The notes beneath the pieces were generated by a model. It was not told the DNA's origin. It searched no databases and saw only the letters and a program-made list of their open reading frames with translations. This document shows, piece by piece, positions 10,301-19,729 of a DNA stretch of 64,000 nt; positions within the stretch are counted from its first letter, which is position 1; the number at the start of each line of letters is the position of its first letter. The translations under genes and the position numbers were made by a program. Location: the NCBI GenBank assembly GCA_023014335.1, contig JAECYW010000006.1, forward strand, positions 2,170,001 through 2,234,000, given 5' to 3'. Origin of the DNA: Galerina marginata (Eukaryota > Basidiomycota > Agaricomycetes > Agaricales > Galerinaceae).

Positions 10301-13300
10301 AGATGCCTTGACCGGTCGGATTGACTTAAAGAAATTAGAACCCTTCATTAATACAGTGTCGGCGCCACTGAGCTACATGTTGCGATGCAATACCGACGTA
10401 ACTTGCCTCCATTCAGGTACAGCCGTGAAAGCAGTAGTGGCTTATGTTTCAGATTACATTTCAAAATATGGTCTCAAAACGCATGTAATTTTCGACACGA
10501 TCAGGAATATATTCCATCGTAACGTGGAGGTGCTTAGTGCCTCTCCTGACAGAGCCGAATCCGCAAGGATATTACTTACGAAGGTAGTGAATTCGTTGAC
10601 CGTTAAGATGGAAGTTGGTGCACCGATGGCATCTATGTACCTCCTTGGGAACCCGGACCATTATACAGATCACGCATTCATCCCTTTCTATTGGCGAAGT
10701 TATGTCAATTTCGTGGTTCATGATTGTTCAGTGGACTTATCTGGCTTGGATGGTGTGCACGAAGAATCTGATGAAAAAGTTTTGTTGTTAAAAAACGACA
10801 AAAAAATTTATGCCTCTCGAGTTGTTGATGACTACCTCTACCGACCACGCGCTTACTCAGATTACTGTTTGTATGACTGGGTTCGTCTTTCACGGCGTTT
10901 TAAAGCGGCTAATAAAAATGCTGGTAAAAATAAGAAAAGGGGTCTGGATAACATTCTGTTCATGGGCGAAGAACATAGGTTCATGGAAGGTGATGATATT
11001 GAATCTGAGAGTGAGAAAGATGAGGAAGGGAGCACTGACCAGGATCTTGGATATAGTGACTCTTCGGACGATGTTAATAGTGATAAGGACATGTCTGGTA
11101 TCGAAGGGAATGAGGCAGGTAGCCCAAGTTCGACTGAGAAGAAACCAAAAGGTCATTCGTTTCTGAGAGATCATCCCTTGTATAGAACTCACAAAGTTCA
11201 TTGTGTTAAGGATAACAATAGGTCCGTACCAAATTTTATTGGAGGAGCATTACCTAGGGCGATAGGTGGAGACGACGAGTATTATAGCCTAGCTATGCTC
11301 ACGTTTTTTAAACCCTGGAGAAACGCTACTGATTTAAAGGATAGCGGACTTACATGGGCAGCAGCTTTCAAGGTACATCAGTTTTCTGACAGACAGTCAG
11401 AGGTCATGAAGTTTTTCAATGTCAGGTATGAGTGTCTGGATGCCCGAGATGACTATAACGCGCAATTAAGGATGCAAAATAATAATGACGGGAGTGTGTA
11501 CGATAAAAGTGGCTTACCAATGTCCGAAGATGCTAGGGATGATATAGCGTTGGAAAATCATTACGACGATGTTGTCGATGGCCTGTGCGAAGTCGCTGAT
11601 GACGACGATCGTATTATTGGGAGTGGACGTGTTGGATCGCGACGTAGAGATGAAAGAACTGCGATAAAAATTGCACTGCACAATGTAGGGTGGATGGGAA
11701 CATGTACTGATAGTGTGGCACCGGTAGGAGAGAGCGTGGAGCCCCAAGTGTTGATGTCTGGGAAATCATGGCGTGAATATGTTGCCGCCAAGAGACAGGC
11801 AGTTATAAAGGACAGGATTGCACTGAAAATGGACTCTGGAGACAGACCGGTCTCAGTGTTACAGTCCAATGGGGCACCGTCTAACGTCGTTAAAGTCGTG
11901 GGACTAGATCAGTTAGAAAACTCCACAGTAAGATGCGAAGAGGATAACATGATAGATGAATTTGTGAAACAATTTGAACTGAATGACGAGCAAGAACGTG
12001 CTTACAGACTCGCCGCTATGCATATTGTAAACAGAGAGAGTGATGCGTTAAGGATGTACATTGGTGGCATGGGTGGAACAGGCAAAACACGGGTGTTGAC
12101 GGCAATCGCAGCCCTGTTAGATAGACGCGGTGAGAAACGAAGGCTACTGATCATGGCCCCAACGGGTTCTGCCGCAGCCTTATTGGGAGGATCTACTTAC
12201 CATTATACATTGGGCATGAGAGAAGGAGATGATAACTCCATATCGGATAAGATATTGGCTGCGATTAAAGAGAGAATGCAGGGCGTAGATTTCGTTTTTT
12301 TCGACGAAGTGTCTATGCTATCTTGTTATGATCTCTACCGCATCTGTGAGCGTTTAGCAATTGCGACTGGAAGAGAAGATTTACCTTTCGGAGGGATTAA
12401 TATCATTTTCGCTGGAGACTTCGCGCAGCTCCCTCCGGTATTGGGGAAAGAATCAGCCGCATTGTACAGTGGCAGTGTAGGAACAGGAGATATGAGTGCG
12501 GCTAGTGTGAAGGGTCAGAAATCGGCTCTTGGTAAGGCAATGTGGCACCAGGTAGATAATGTCGTTATATTGAGGAAGAACATGCGACAAAAGAAACAGT
12601 CAGTTGAGGACGCCATGCTAAGGGTTGCTTTGGAGAACATGCGTTATAAGTCATGCACCGCCGAAGACATTGCTTTCTTGAGAACACGGATTGCTGGTAC
12701 GGGACCTGGACAACCGGACATAAGATTGCCTCGATATCGACATAAATCAATCATAACAGGCTGGAACAGTCAGAAAGATGAGATAAATGACCTAGGCTCT
12801 AAGAAGTTTGCTCGGGATACGAACCAAGTGTTACACTACTTTTATTCGGTTGACGAGCCTGTAAGACCACCGTCAAGGAGCAGAAAAACGTCGAAGAAAC
12901 CGCCGAGGAGCAATGGGAGAGAGAAGAGACTTTACATGAAAAAGATAACACCGTCGTTTCGTGAAAGGTTCTGGAATATGCCACCTTCGACGAACGATCA
13001 ACATATACCGGGCCGGATTGGCGTATGCCTCGGTATGCCGATAATGATCCGGTATAACGAGGCAACAGAACTGTGCATGACGAGAGGACAGGAAGGAACT
13101 GTCGTCGGATGGCAGTCTGCCAACGGACCGCATGGAAGACCAGTACTAGACGTGCTTTTCGTTCTCCTAACAGAACCCCCACAAAAGGTGCAATTTAATG
13201 GCCTACCTGAAAATGTTGTCCCTTTGACGATGTCACCTACAACAGTATATGTCAGCTTTGATAGTGGTTGGTCTACGCCTATTTTAAGAAATCAGGTGCA

Positions 13301-14732
13301 ATTCTTACCCAATTTTTCTATGACTGACTACGCCTCGCAGGGTAAGACGAGAGATATTAATTTGGTTGACGTATCGAATTGTCCGAATCATCAGTCTTTC
13401 TACACTTGTCTGTCTCGCAGTGCTTGTGCAAGCGACACAATCATCTTAAAGCATTTTGATAGTTCCAAACTTTGCGGCGGAGCATCTGGTTGGCTACGGC
13501 AAGAATTTCGAGAGTTGGAACTAATGGATCGTATTACGCAGCTAAAATTAGAAGGTAAACTTCCGGCAGGCATCCTTCAATCTACTAGACGTGAAACTAT
13601 TAAAGCTTTTCGAGCATGGAAAGGAAAAGATTATGTCCCAAGAAATTTGCATAGAGCTATTAGGTGGTCGGTCGATGATCCGTTTGAGACAGCTAAGCCC
13701 ATGACACAGAAATGGAGGGTCGTACCTAGTGAGAAGAAAGAAGCGGACAAAATTGATCCCGAAATGTCACGTCAAACTGCTTCGGTGGAGCGTAAGCGCA
13801 AGGTTGATAACAGAGATGATGACCAGGAGGGCGCAAGCACAAAAAGGCAAAGAAAAATAGTAAATGTGGATCCTAGCCGCCAGGTTGATGTTTTGATGGG
13901 GGACGAGATACAAAACCCATATGTGCCACTGGGTATGAAATGGGACGGCAATAATTACAGCTGTGCATACGACAGTCTATTTACAATACTTCATTTTATA
14001 TGGTCCTCGAATCCTCCGAGTTGGACCACAAAACTTACTGGCATTAATGAAGCGACGGACGCGCTGATAATTGGCTTCCAGGACCACCAAAACGGGTTGT
14101 GTAACCTAGAATTTGTTCGGGATCGGGTGAGGACGATTCTACACCGCGGTTCACCGAACACATTCCCTTACGGGCCTTCATTGATTTCTTTGTATGACCT
14201 GGCTTCAGAAATGTTGCGGGCTCGCCACGTTGTGACCCTCAGGCGGAAAGCATGCGGCACTTGCCAATGGACGGACAATGATATTGTTTACACAAGTTAT
14301 AGTTTCGTCGTCAGTATTGGCTACACTGATTTGCCCTCTTTGCATTCGTGGTTTGCTTCCTGTACAGAGGATACGAACTACACCTGTAGAAATTGTTCAT
14401 TGCGAAACGTCGTATTCCGCGTTGAGTTTTCCAGCGTACCTCCGATCATTTACGTCGATCTTCGTTCGAGACAGTCTAATGTCGATATAAGTAAATCTAT
14501 TACGATTCCGACAGACACAGGAGACAGAATATTATTACTGCGAGGTGTCATTTATTACGGCGACAACCATTTCACATGTAGACTCACCTCTGAAGAAACT
14601 ACTTGGTTTCATGACGGTATAACAACCGGAAGAAAGGTCCTTACTGAAGATCCTTTGAAGGTCAGTAGTCTTAACCTCAATGGTTCTCGAGGTGCAATTG
14701 CAGCACTCTATGTCCTACAGGATCAGTCGTGA
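7368..14732 (+). CDS. Helitron replicase: zinc/DUF6570, HUH Rep, PIF1 helicase, USP-like peptidase
   Basis: This uninterrupted 2454-codon frame encodes a rolling-circle transposase. In order: CxxC-type cysteines at about 287-290 and 341-348; a DUF6570-like region to about 480; a Helitron-like N domain and Rep nuclease with the HUH-type HLH at 820-822 and the catalytic tyrosine pair Y1026/Y1030 (YVSDY); an acidic low-complexity linker around 1190-1260; and a PIF1 5'-3' helicase with Walker A GGMGGTGKT (1566-1574), Walker B FFDE (to 1647), and later TDYASQGKT and YTCLSRS. Residues about 2185-2450 resemble a ubiquitin-specific peptidase: a Cys box NNYSCAYDS (C2199), paired CGTC and CRNC of a zinc ribbon, and a His box GDNHF (H2401). 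The first 90 or so residues look non-coding. A GTGCGT donor at 7566 and a TGCAG acceptor at 7623 suggest a 58-nt intron, so the true start is unresolved. All core catalytic residues are present, so the element may still be active. Confidence 0.88.
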   Translation: MISLVHIFTGALHSIYPFTSLFSYARHPSLAFTRVSRGISSLYCVPPSGVRSSAASLTRSSATQTAVRNHCKFLVNLIVSLIYYAELFFNNVGIRRRTLLACHKKFICYAQTTRDSFRGGGTVHTVTYSELKAFLCPGRSYSHEMEQSFRYSCATSVAGAEQFSDTSMYAVCRMSIHDAVMHLPVYKCVDLLTYHGFPSNQAVHMGRVSRFELLHLLNDHDCTKCIDHCIVFSIYPFPRLRVKRKTGNLHVTGRIFPPPKMTQEREHAMITGFCNDVNMKAVTEEGCAVCGRLTFSKDLVSMDRIRDNLSVLNQTGVTRLPRTSKLQPIKEIDGPILASGCRRVCKTCNNSLVKGLRPKMALANGLWIGDVPPVLANLRFAERMLVSRVRHNYCVVRVASGGRKLKANAIMFSNPMQKIYNKLPPPVEDLDEVLAYIYTGPAKPTAEDMKRTPLLVRRHAVALALEWLILNHANYSDVEIDRDVLEKYPEDGPPVSLLYYHSVSNKTAEGTSLHDMDVEDGTDTGECLFTVHGLTGDSLSGISSTKMLRAEALRHLNSGGKVLAVGHNDMPESIYNNPGLYPQMFPCLFPYGFGGLGTVNGVGDTMHKRHMLMYHDKRFQIDYHFPLIAFNHEQIRATTKSAFVLADSQKFDDISRRITGIKISVLDNIIARMDVSGSHIQPETEDEKECFKLLNDIDSVASRVNGTTTSKKVLRNEIWSLISFRGAPSWFITFSPADIKNPICIYWAAKEVTFDLHSLFKDEKISIVTRNPVAGARFFHFMVEMFLKHVLGVKSKSPGLYGRTSAYYGTVEQQGRLTLHLHILLWLQGALTPQEVRDKIQGEDSEFINALVEYLESVCQGEFFSGSLTEVKQRVNKDMSATEYQDPTQSLAEKPPALCKNCKSSDCLKCKAVDNWWNTVYHGETDDILLKSNIHTCSTGLKKNGEIKKNKDYIGCLNNRWKKCKARFPRTVFRETRTDALTGRIDLKKLEPFINTVSAPLSYMLRCNTDVTCLHSGTAVKAVVAYVSDYISKYGLKTHVIFDTIRNIFHRNVEVLSASPDRAESARILLTKVVNSLTVKMEVGAPMASMYLLGNPDHYTDHAFIPFYWRSYVNFVVHDCSVDLSGLDGVHEESDEKVLLLKNDKKIYASRVVDDYLYRPRAYSDYCLYDWVRLSRRFKAANKNAGKNKKRGLDNILFMGEEHRFMEGDDIESESEKDEEGSTDQDLGYSDSSDDVNSDKDMSGIEGNEAGSPSSTEKKPKGHSFLRDHPLYRTHKVHCVKDNNRSVPNFIGGALPRAIGGDDEYYSLAMLTFFKPWRNATDLKDSGLTWAAAFKVHQFSDRQSEVMKFFNVRYECLDARDDYNAQLRMQNNNDGSVYDKSGLPMSEDARDDIALENHYDDVVDGLCEVADDDDRIIGSGRVGSRRRDERTAIKIALHNVGWMGTCTDSVAPVGESVEPQVLMSGKSWREYVAAKRQAVIKDRIALKMDSGDRPVSVLQSNGAPSNVVKVVGLDQLENSTVRCEEDNMIDEFVKQFELNDEQERAYRLAAMHIVNRESDALRMYIGGMGGTGKTRVLTAIAALLDRRGEKRRLLIMAPTGSAAALLGGSTYHYTLGMREGDDNSISDKILAAIKERMQGVDFVFFDEVSMLSCYDLYRICERLAIATGREDLPFGGINIIFAGDFAQLPPVLGKESAALYSGSVGTGDMSAASVKGQKSALGKAMWHQVDNVVILRKNMRQKKQSVEDAMLRVALENMRYKSCTAEDIAFLRTRIAGTGPGQPDIRLPRYRHKSIITGWNSQKDEINDLGSKKFARDTNQVLHYFYSVDEPVRPPSRSRKTSKKPPRSNGREKRLYMKKITPSFRERFWNMPPSTNDQHIPGRIGVCLGMPIMIRYNEATELCMTRGQEGTVVGWQSANGPHGRPVLDVLFVLLTEPPQKVQFNGLPENVVPLTMSPTTVYVSFDSGWSTPILRNQVQFLPNFSMTDYASQGKTRDINLVDVSNCPNHQSFYTCLSRSACASDTIILKHFDSSKLCGGASGWLRQEFRELELMDRITQLKLEGKLPAGILQSTRRETIKAFRAWKGKDYVPRNLHRAIRWSVDDPFETAKPMTQKWRVVPSEKKEADKIDPEMSRQTASVERKRKVDNRDDDQEGASTKRQRKIVNVDPSRQVDVLMGDEIQNPYVPLGMKWDGNNYSCAYDSLFTILHFIWSSNPPSWTTKLTGINEATDALIIGFQDHQNGLCNLEFVRDRVRTILHRGSPNTFPYGPSLISLYDLASEMLRARHVVTLRRKACGTCQWTDNDIVYTSYSFVVSIGYTDLPSLHSWFASCTEDTNYTCRNCSLRNVVFRVEFSSVPPIIYVDLRSRQSNVDISKSITIPTDTGDRILLLRGVIYYGDNHFTCRLTSEETTWFHDGITTGRKVLTEDPLKVSSLNLNGSRGAIAALYVLQDQS

Positions 14733-14873
14733 AAAAAATTTCGCGCTCACATGTTCCCAGCCGGGTTCAGAATAGGACCCCATCAATAGGTATGACTAGG
14801 AGTAGACCTGTAGAGGGGTCTGAAAACACCACCGGTGGCCGGGGATTGTAGCATAACGCGAAGTTCATAAAGC

Positions 14874-14940
14874 GCTACCAAGGCTTAGGGGCGAAATCCA
14901 GCAGATGTACTAAAAACGGTTTCTCGCCTGGATTGGTAGC
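14874..14940. repeat. Imperfect inverted repeat 3' of the Helitron gene
   Basis: GCTACCAA at 14874-14881 pairs with TTGGTAGC at 14933-14940, and inside it AATCCAG (14895-14901) can pair with CTGGATT (14928-14934). The two pairings overlap slightly, so alternate stem-loops are possible. It lies 140 bp after the replicase stop. Confidence 0.5.
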
Positions 14941-15031
14941 CAAAATGGATAGGCTAAAGCGCTCATCTTTAACGACGACCGACTTGGTTTCATTTCTGAT
15001 GTCACTAAAGTCCAGTCAAAAACCCATATAT

Positions 15032-15053
15032 CGAGTCCTATTTATAGGACTCG
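15032..15053. repeat. Perfect 9-bp hairpin, candidate Helitron 3' terminal stem
   Basis: CGAGTCCTA and TAGGACTCG form an exact stem around a TTTA loop. Position and form fit the terminator hairpin of a rolling-circle transposon. The following bases TTCTATTATTGG do not contain CTRR. Confidence 0.5.
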
Positions 15054-16777
15054 TTCTATTATTGGTCAGGTCCCGTCAAGGAGCCGGCAGACGCCGTTCG
15101 CTCGTTTTCCCATGTCCACCGCGATTTCGACATTGCTCGCCGTTTGTTTCCTTCATTCAGCTCGTCGTTCTTCCTGGCCAAGCATCTCAATGTCCATCAC
15201 GCTCTCGATAACAAAAACGCTATTAACATGTGAATACTGGCCAATACATCTCTTAACCTGCTTTTCAAATCAACCTCGTGGCTCCGCACCCTCTAGCCCT
15301 ATCACCCTCGCCCTGCAGCTGCTTTGCTTACACCGCCACCCGCCCGCTGCACCGCTAGTTGAAATCCGCGTCTTCTGACGAATCATTAGACGTAGCCATT
15401 CCACGTCGATGGGTCATCACCAGCTCAACATTTTTTGGATTGCAGTTTGTTCTCGAACCATTCATATCTCACTCTGTGTGTCTCAAGCATCCCCGGGAGG
15501 CTCCACCTGGAACCGAGCAGCTGGTAAACTCAACCTTTCGGTACAGATGAAAAAAGCAACCTACTTATTTCCTGTTTCTTTGATTGCAGCCGTTGTCGAG
15601 ACATGACACCAGGAAACAGACGTTCTGCCAAAGAGACAGGTATGCTGATCACGTCGTCTATGGCCCCAGCTGACATTATGCTCATTCTTCAGACTAACCG
15701 ACCGTGTCAGCCCCAGCCGCCGTCTGGTGGCTAGCTGAGGTTTTGAGTGTTGACGTCAAGGAGGCAGAAACACGTCGGAGAACCATATTCAACCAAGAGG
15801 CAAGACAACGGCGAGATGGGTAAGTTATGGCATCAGTTACACTGTTACTCAGTTATCCCGACGCCTTTTTCTAGGTACGCGCCGATGGACATGGTCTTGA
15901 AGACGGCGGTGACAAGCCTGCGAGCTGCCGGGAAGGAAAACCTGGGAGGTTGGAGGATCAGTATGTCTTTTCCTTTATTCTTTGTTCCACCCACACATCT
16001 GATATTTATCGGTTGTATCCAGCTTCTTATATCTGTGAACCTCGCGAACACAACAAGACGTCGGCCACAGGCAGTCTTGACTGCTGTCCGAGGTCAACCA
16101 GCATCCAAGAAGACGACCTTGACATTGTGAAGGTGTCCATTCGAATCGAATGAAGATTGGCAATTCATATTGTATCGGCACCAAACTAACTGGCCCGACT
16201 GTTCTCGGATATACATTGGCATGCCAGTGGCCACCCCATACGACGACAACTGCAAGTCGCTCTCGATTCATAGCCACCATCCCGAAACAAAGTTGTGACT
16301 CCATGACCACAAGCCGCTACCTGATACAACTGGATGAAGGATTCGGTGCTTAAGCAAATGACAGTATATGGAGTAGTATACAACTGTTGAGGTGATGGCG
16401 CCGACATTTCCAATTGTCCAGTCTCTGAGTTGTCGTCAGTGTTGACTGACTCGATTGACAAGCCAACATCGTATACATAATATTCCCTAGCTGTGAATTT
16501 GTTACGGGTTCTCTAGAATGATAAATTTTCACAAACGGTGTTTTACAAACCTTGAAATAGGAAGCTAGCATGATTTCTTGCTTTTATTTTCTCTCGGATC
16601 CCGAAATTTAGACTCGAATTGGAATTATATACATGTATTGAACTCGATTGAATATAAAAAAATCTGCGCGATTATTCATCTGTCTATATGTATGCATCAA
16701 AAGAAAAAGCGATAGCAAGAAAAAAATGAAACTTTATCGACAAAGATGGAGATGGAGGAGGAAAAAGCAGACCGTAA
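15054..16777. other. Stretch without a supported gene
   Basis: Several 60-130 codon frames occur, but none shows a recognisable motif and they do not splice into a long product. One short run near 15120-15220 looks coding-like (FDIARRLF...) but stops at TGA. Possibly decayed sequence at the Helitron flank. Confidence 0.35.
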
Positions 16778-17910
16778 TCAGTTACAAGGATTGCGGCAAT
16801 GGAAAAACATAGAAAATAATGTTGATTCACATGGTAAGAAAGACCCAAAAAGCTCCTCTTCCTCCTGGAACTCCGTACTCGTGGGCTCTGTGTCGATCAG
16901 CCTTTCAGTCATCAAAACTGCCGTAGCGGGAAATTCCACGATGATGGGCGGCCAAGACGCGCTAGTTTCTGGGTGAGATTCCCCATCATTAGTAAAGGCC
17001 ACAAGTTCGACGTCAGCCACGTCCCCGTGAAATTTCCGGACCCTATTGACGTAGTAGTTGACGTCAATGCCTTCAACACCTTCAAAAATAACTTTTATCC
17101 CCCTGCGGACATGGCGTTGAGCAACTACTGAAGGATTGACTGTGTAAGCCCGTTTTGTCCCGAAATACTGAGGAGGATAGTAAGACGTTACAACACTCGG
17201 TCGAGGAATAGATATTGGAGGCGTTCTGGTTGACCGGGTTTTCTGGCGGGAGGTGAGGGGAGGCGGAGGAATGGAACGACAGCTTGCTGGCAGTGCTGCG
17301 TAGTTAGGCGGGATGAGCCGAAACTCTTCGGGGAATCTAGAAAAGCGGGCCGCTGCAGCGCCGGAAAATGGGACTTGGTCGAAGGTTCCGGCAACAGATT
17401 CCGTAGAACAGGACCGCATATCGACTGTGCTTGACTTTGGCTGTATTGTTGCAAGAGGATCGAACTTGGTTCGGGTCATTTCTCCGGGACCCAAGGTATC
17501 CGAGGCACGCGTAAATAGTGAAGCGAACGACTCATTACTTGCTGGAATTACGATGGTAGGAGGAGATAGGGAGGAGACAAGGGGAGGAGGATATGTGGAC
17601 GGTAAAGCTGGGACGGCAACACCTTGATAATAATTATCAGACAGTCCATACAAAGTCCATAGCAGACACGAAAGAATTATTTACCATTAACTGCAACATT
17701 GAGACTCTCATCCTTGTGCGTAGGACTTTGAGATTGAGAAAGATCCAGAGAAGGTGAAGGAGGGACAGTATTTCTGCCTGAGGACATGATGTTGAGATGA
17801 GAAAGGTTGGGGGGAAAAAACGATTTTTTCATCCCTTTAATACCCTGAGCGGAAGTCAAATTTGATCTCAGTATTTGATCTTCCAGTAGTCCCTGAATTT
17901 GCGAAGCCAT
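16778..17910 (-). CDS. Unrecognised 356-aa proline/serine-rich protein, two exons
   Basis: Exon 1 (17910-17685) begins at an ATG. A 62-nt intron (17684-17623) with a GTAAAT donor and TATCAAG acceptor leads in frame into exon 2 (17622-16778), for 1071 nt in total. Much of the middle is rich in Pro, Ser and Thr and probably disordered. A compact C-terminal part (about residues 220-345) includes RRGIKVIFEGVEGIDVNYYV and hydrophobic strands, and ends in an acidic EEEE patch. No known domain was recognised. The frame is clean throughout, so the gene is likely real. The neighbours on both sides are gene-poor. Confidence 0.55.
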
Positions 17911-19222
17911 AGATTTACTAATATCTTTATGCCGATTCTTTCGGTCAGACCATACTCAAAACGGATTCGTTCAAGTGATACCCCAGGGCTTCTGGAATCT
18001 GATATAGTATTGTCTGCTATTTCATTTATTTTTTAATTGGACTTTTTCCTGTGTGTCAAGCACTTCGTAGATTTGTTAATGTATCAATTTTAATTGTTTA
18101 CTAAATGGCCTTGTAAAATAAGAAAATGGTTCATTGAAACAGTGGCTTTTCAGTTACCATATATGAAAAAAGAAATGATATATTTTGAGCGTAGAATCAT
18201 AGAAGCGAACAATGTCTGATTTTTGGCATTAATTCGATCAGCAATAAAAAGCGATCAACATCACACTTCCACATATCCCAGAAGCCCAGGGATATCACTA
18301 TAAAGACATTGCTCTCACAGACACCTTGGAGTGCCCACAAGAATGACAATATGATGGTGATAACCAAGAACTTCTGGTATGTAGAAAATGCATAAATTGG
18401 CCTCTCTATATGCATGTGTAGTTAATAAGAGAAGAGGTATAGCCTATATGGTGAAATTTGCAGAGTTTGTAGGAAATGGGAGTCATAAAATATGTTGCCT
18501 TTTGCAGTGTGGATAACATTTTGTCGAATTTAGTGGAAAATGCAGGGCGCGAGTGCCTGAAAGGGTGACACTTTGCTCAAACAAGTGGCCAAAGCCTCTG
18601 TGACACAGGACATGGACCGATTTTGTTCACGTCGACAGGGCCTGTGACATTGGACTGGACAAACTGAGAAAAATAGTACAGTATGGTCTAAAAAAGCCAG
18701 GTATGAGTCTCTATATCTAGCTCCAGTTTGAAGAGTATAGTCTGTTGTATGATTGAAATCAAGAGCATCTAAGAGTATAGCAGACAAGCAGGGGGGATGA
18801 GGATGGTACGAGCACAACATGAATCGATTCATTCCCAAGAGTTTTGTGACTTGTCACATCACACTGATTGACAGACTTAATTCCTCCATTGGTTGTGAAC
18901 TTGCGCGTTGGAAGTCCAGGCGCTGTCCAGACTTGTTGGGTGTTACAATTAATTTTGTAACAATAGGCCATCCTAGATCAAAAATTGGATAGTGCAGAGT
19001 CCATAAATCTTTTGCGCGACATGATAACCGAGCTTCTAGGGTAGCTGAAGTAATTTATTGACCTCCGCCAGCTGTCCGGATCATTTCGGCTGCCTGCGCA
19101 CAGATTTTTATGTAAGCTATTGTTGTGAATTTAGGTGTAAGGCTCCCAACTTCCAAGTTTAAATAGGTGGCGCCGGTATTTGCCGTCGGGCCGTATATCC
19201 CACATAAGGTCTCGTTCCTGCC
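17911..19222. other. AT-rich gene-poor stretch
   Basis: Only short frames (up to about 100 codons at 18530-18838, minus) without motifs or coherent splicing. I see nothing supportable. Confidence 0.35.
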
Positions 19223-19468
19223 ATGCGAAGCACTGGCCGTCTCACCCGCACGTCCAAATACCAACCCACCAACAAAACCAGTGAAATAGAGCCGCCTAAT
19301 GAACAACCAGATATCCTTACCCCAGATGTTGAAATGATGTATGTAAACCCAGACCAACCTACAAATCAATGTTCTTCTCGTCGTCCATTCACTAAACGCC
19401 TCCTTATAGACTCTGAACCCTTCAGCCAACATGACAATCGCAAACGAAAATCCAGGCGATTGGTTTAA
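19223..19468 (+). CDS. Possible small basic protein (81 aa)
   Basis: An ATG-started frame of 81 codons is polar, with a basic tail KRKSRRLV that resembles a nuclear localisation signal. It ends 260 bp before the next gene on the same strand. A 140-codon minus-strand frame overlaps it, so this is weakly supported and may be chance. Confidence 0.2.
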   Translation: MRSTGRLTRTSKYQPTNKTSEIEPPNEQPDILTPDVEMMYVNPDQPTNQCSSRRPFTKRLLIDSEPFSQHDNRKRKSRRLV

Positions 19469-19729
19469 TTCAGTCACGTATTAGGATTAGCGCACTCGCG
19501 CTCCACTGAACAAAAGTACGACAACAAATCCCGGACAATGCTATCCAGGTTAGAACCAGAAAAAAAAATTGAATGTACCTCGTACCTCAGCTGATATTTT
19601 TTGTTCCATCCGATTTCTCATTATCAAGAACCTTTCCTAAACAATTCCCATATCAGAATACTTAAGACGACTTCCAACTCACCAATCTTGCATTCGTTTC
19701 CCTCTTATCCACACCGTATCATATCAGCC

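Larger units (their letters stand above)
7190..15053 (+). mobile_element. Helitron (autonomous type), ends approximate
   Basis: The element is defined by its Rep-PIF1 gene. The 3' end is tentatively placed at a perfect 9-bp hairpin at 15032-15053, of the kind found just inside Helitron 3' termini. The canonical CTRR end was not seen directly after it, so the boundary is provisional. No 5' TC terminus could be fixed. The element may begin anywhere upstream of the gene, and the unknown genes at 1439-3499 and 6262-7167 could belong to it. Confidence 0.6.

Noticed and set aside
15054..16777. Search for further Helitron or retroelement genes
   Set aside because: Open frames of up to 127 codons show no reverse transcriptase, integrase, transposase or helicase motif.
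19055..19477. 140-codon minus-strand frame
   Set aside because: No domain or coherent composition; it overlaps a competing plus frame and cannot be supported.
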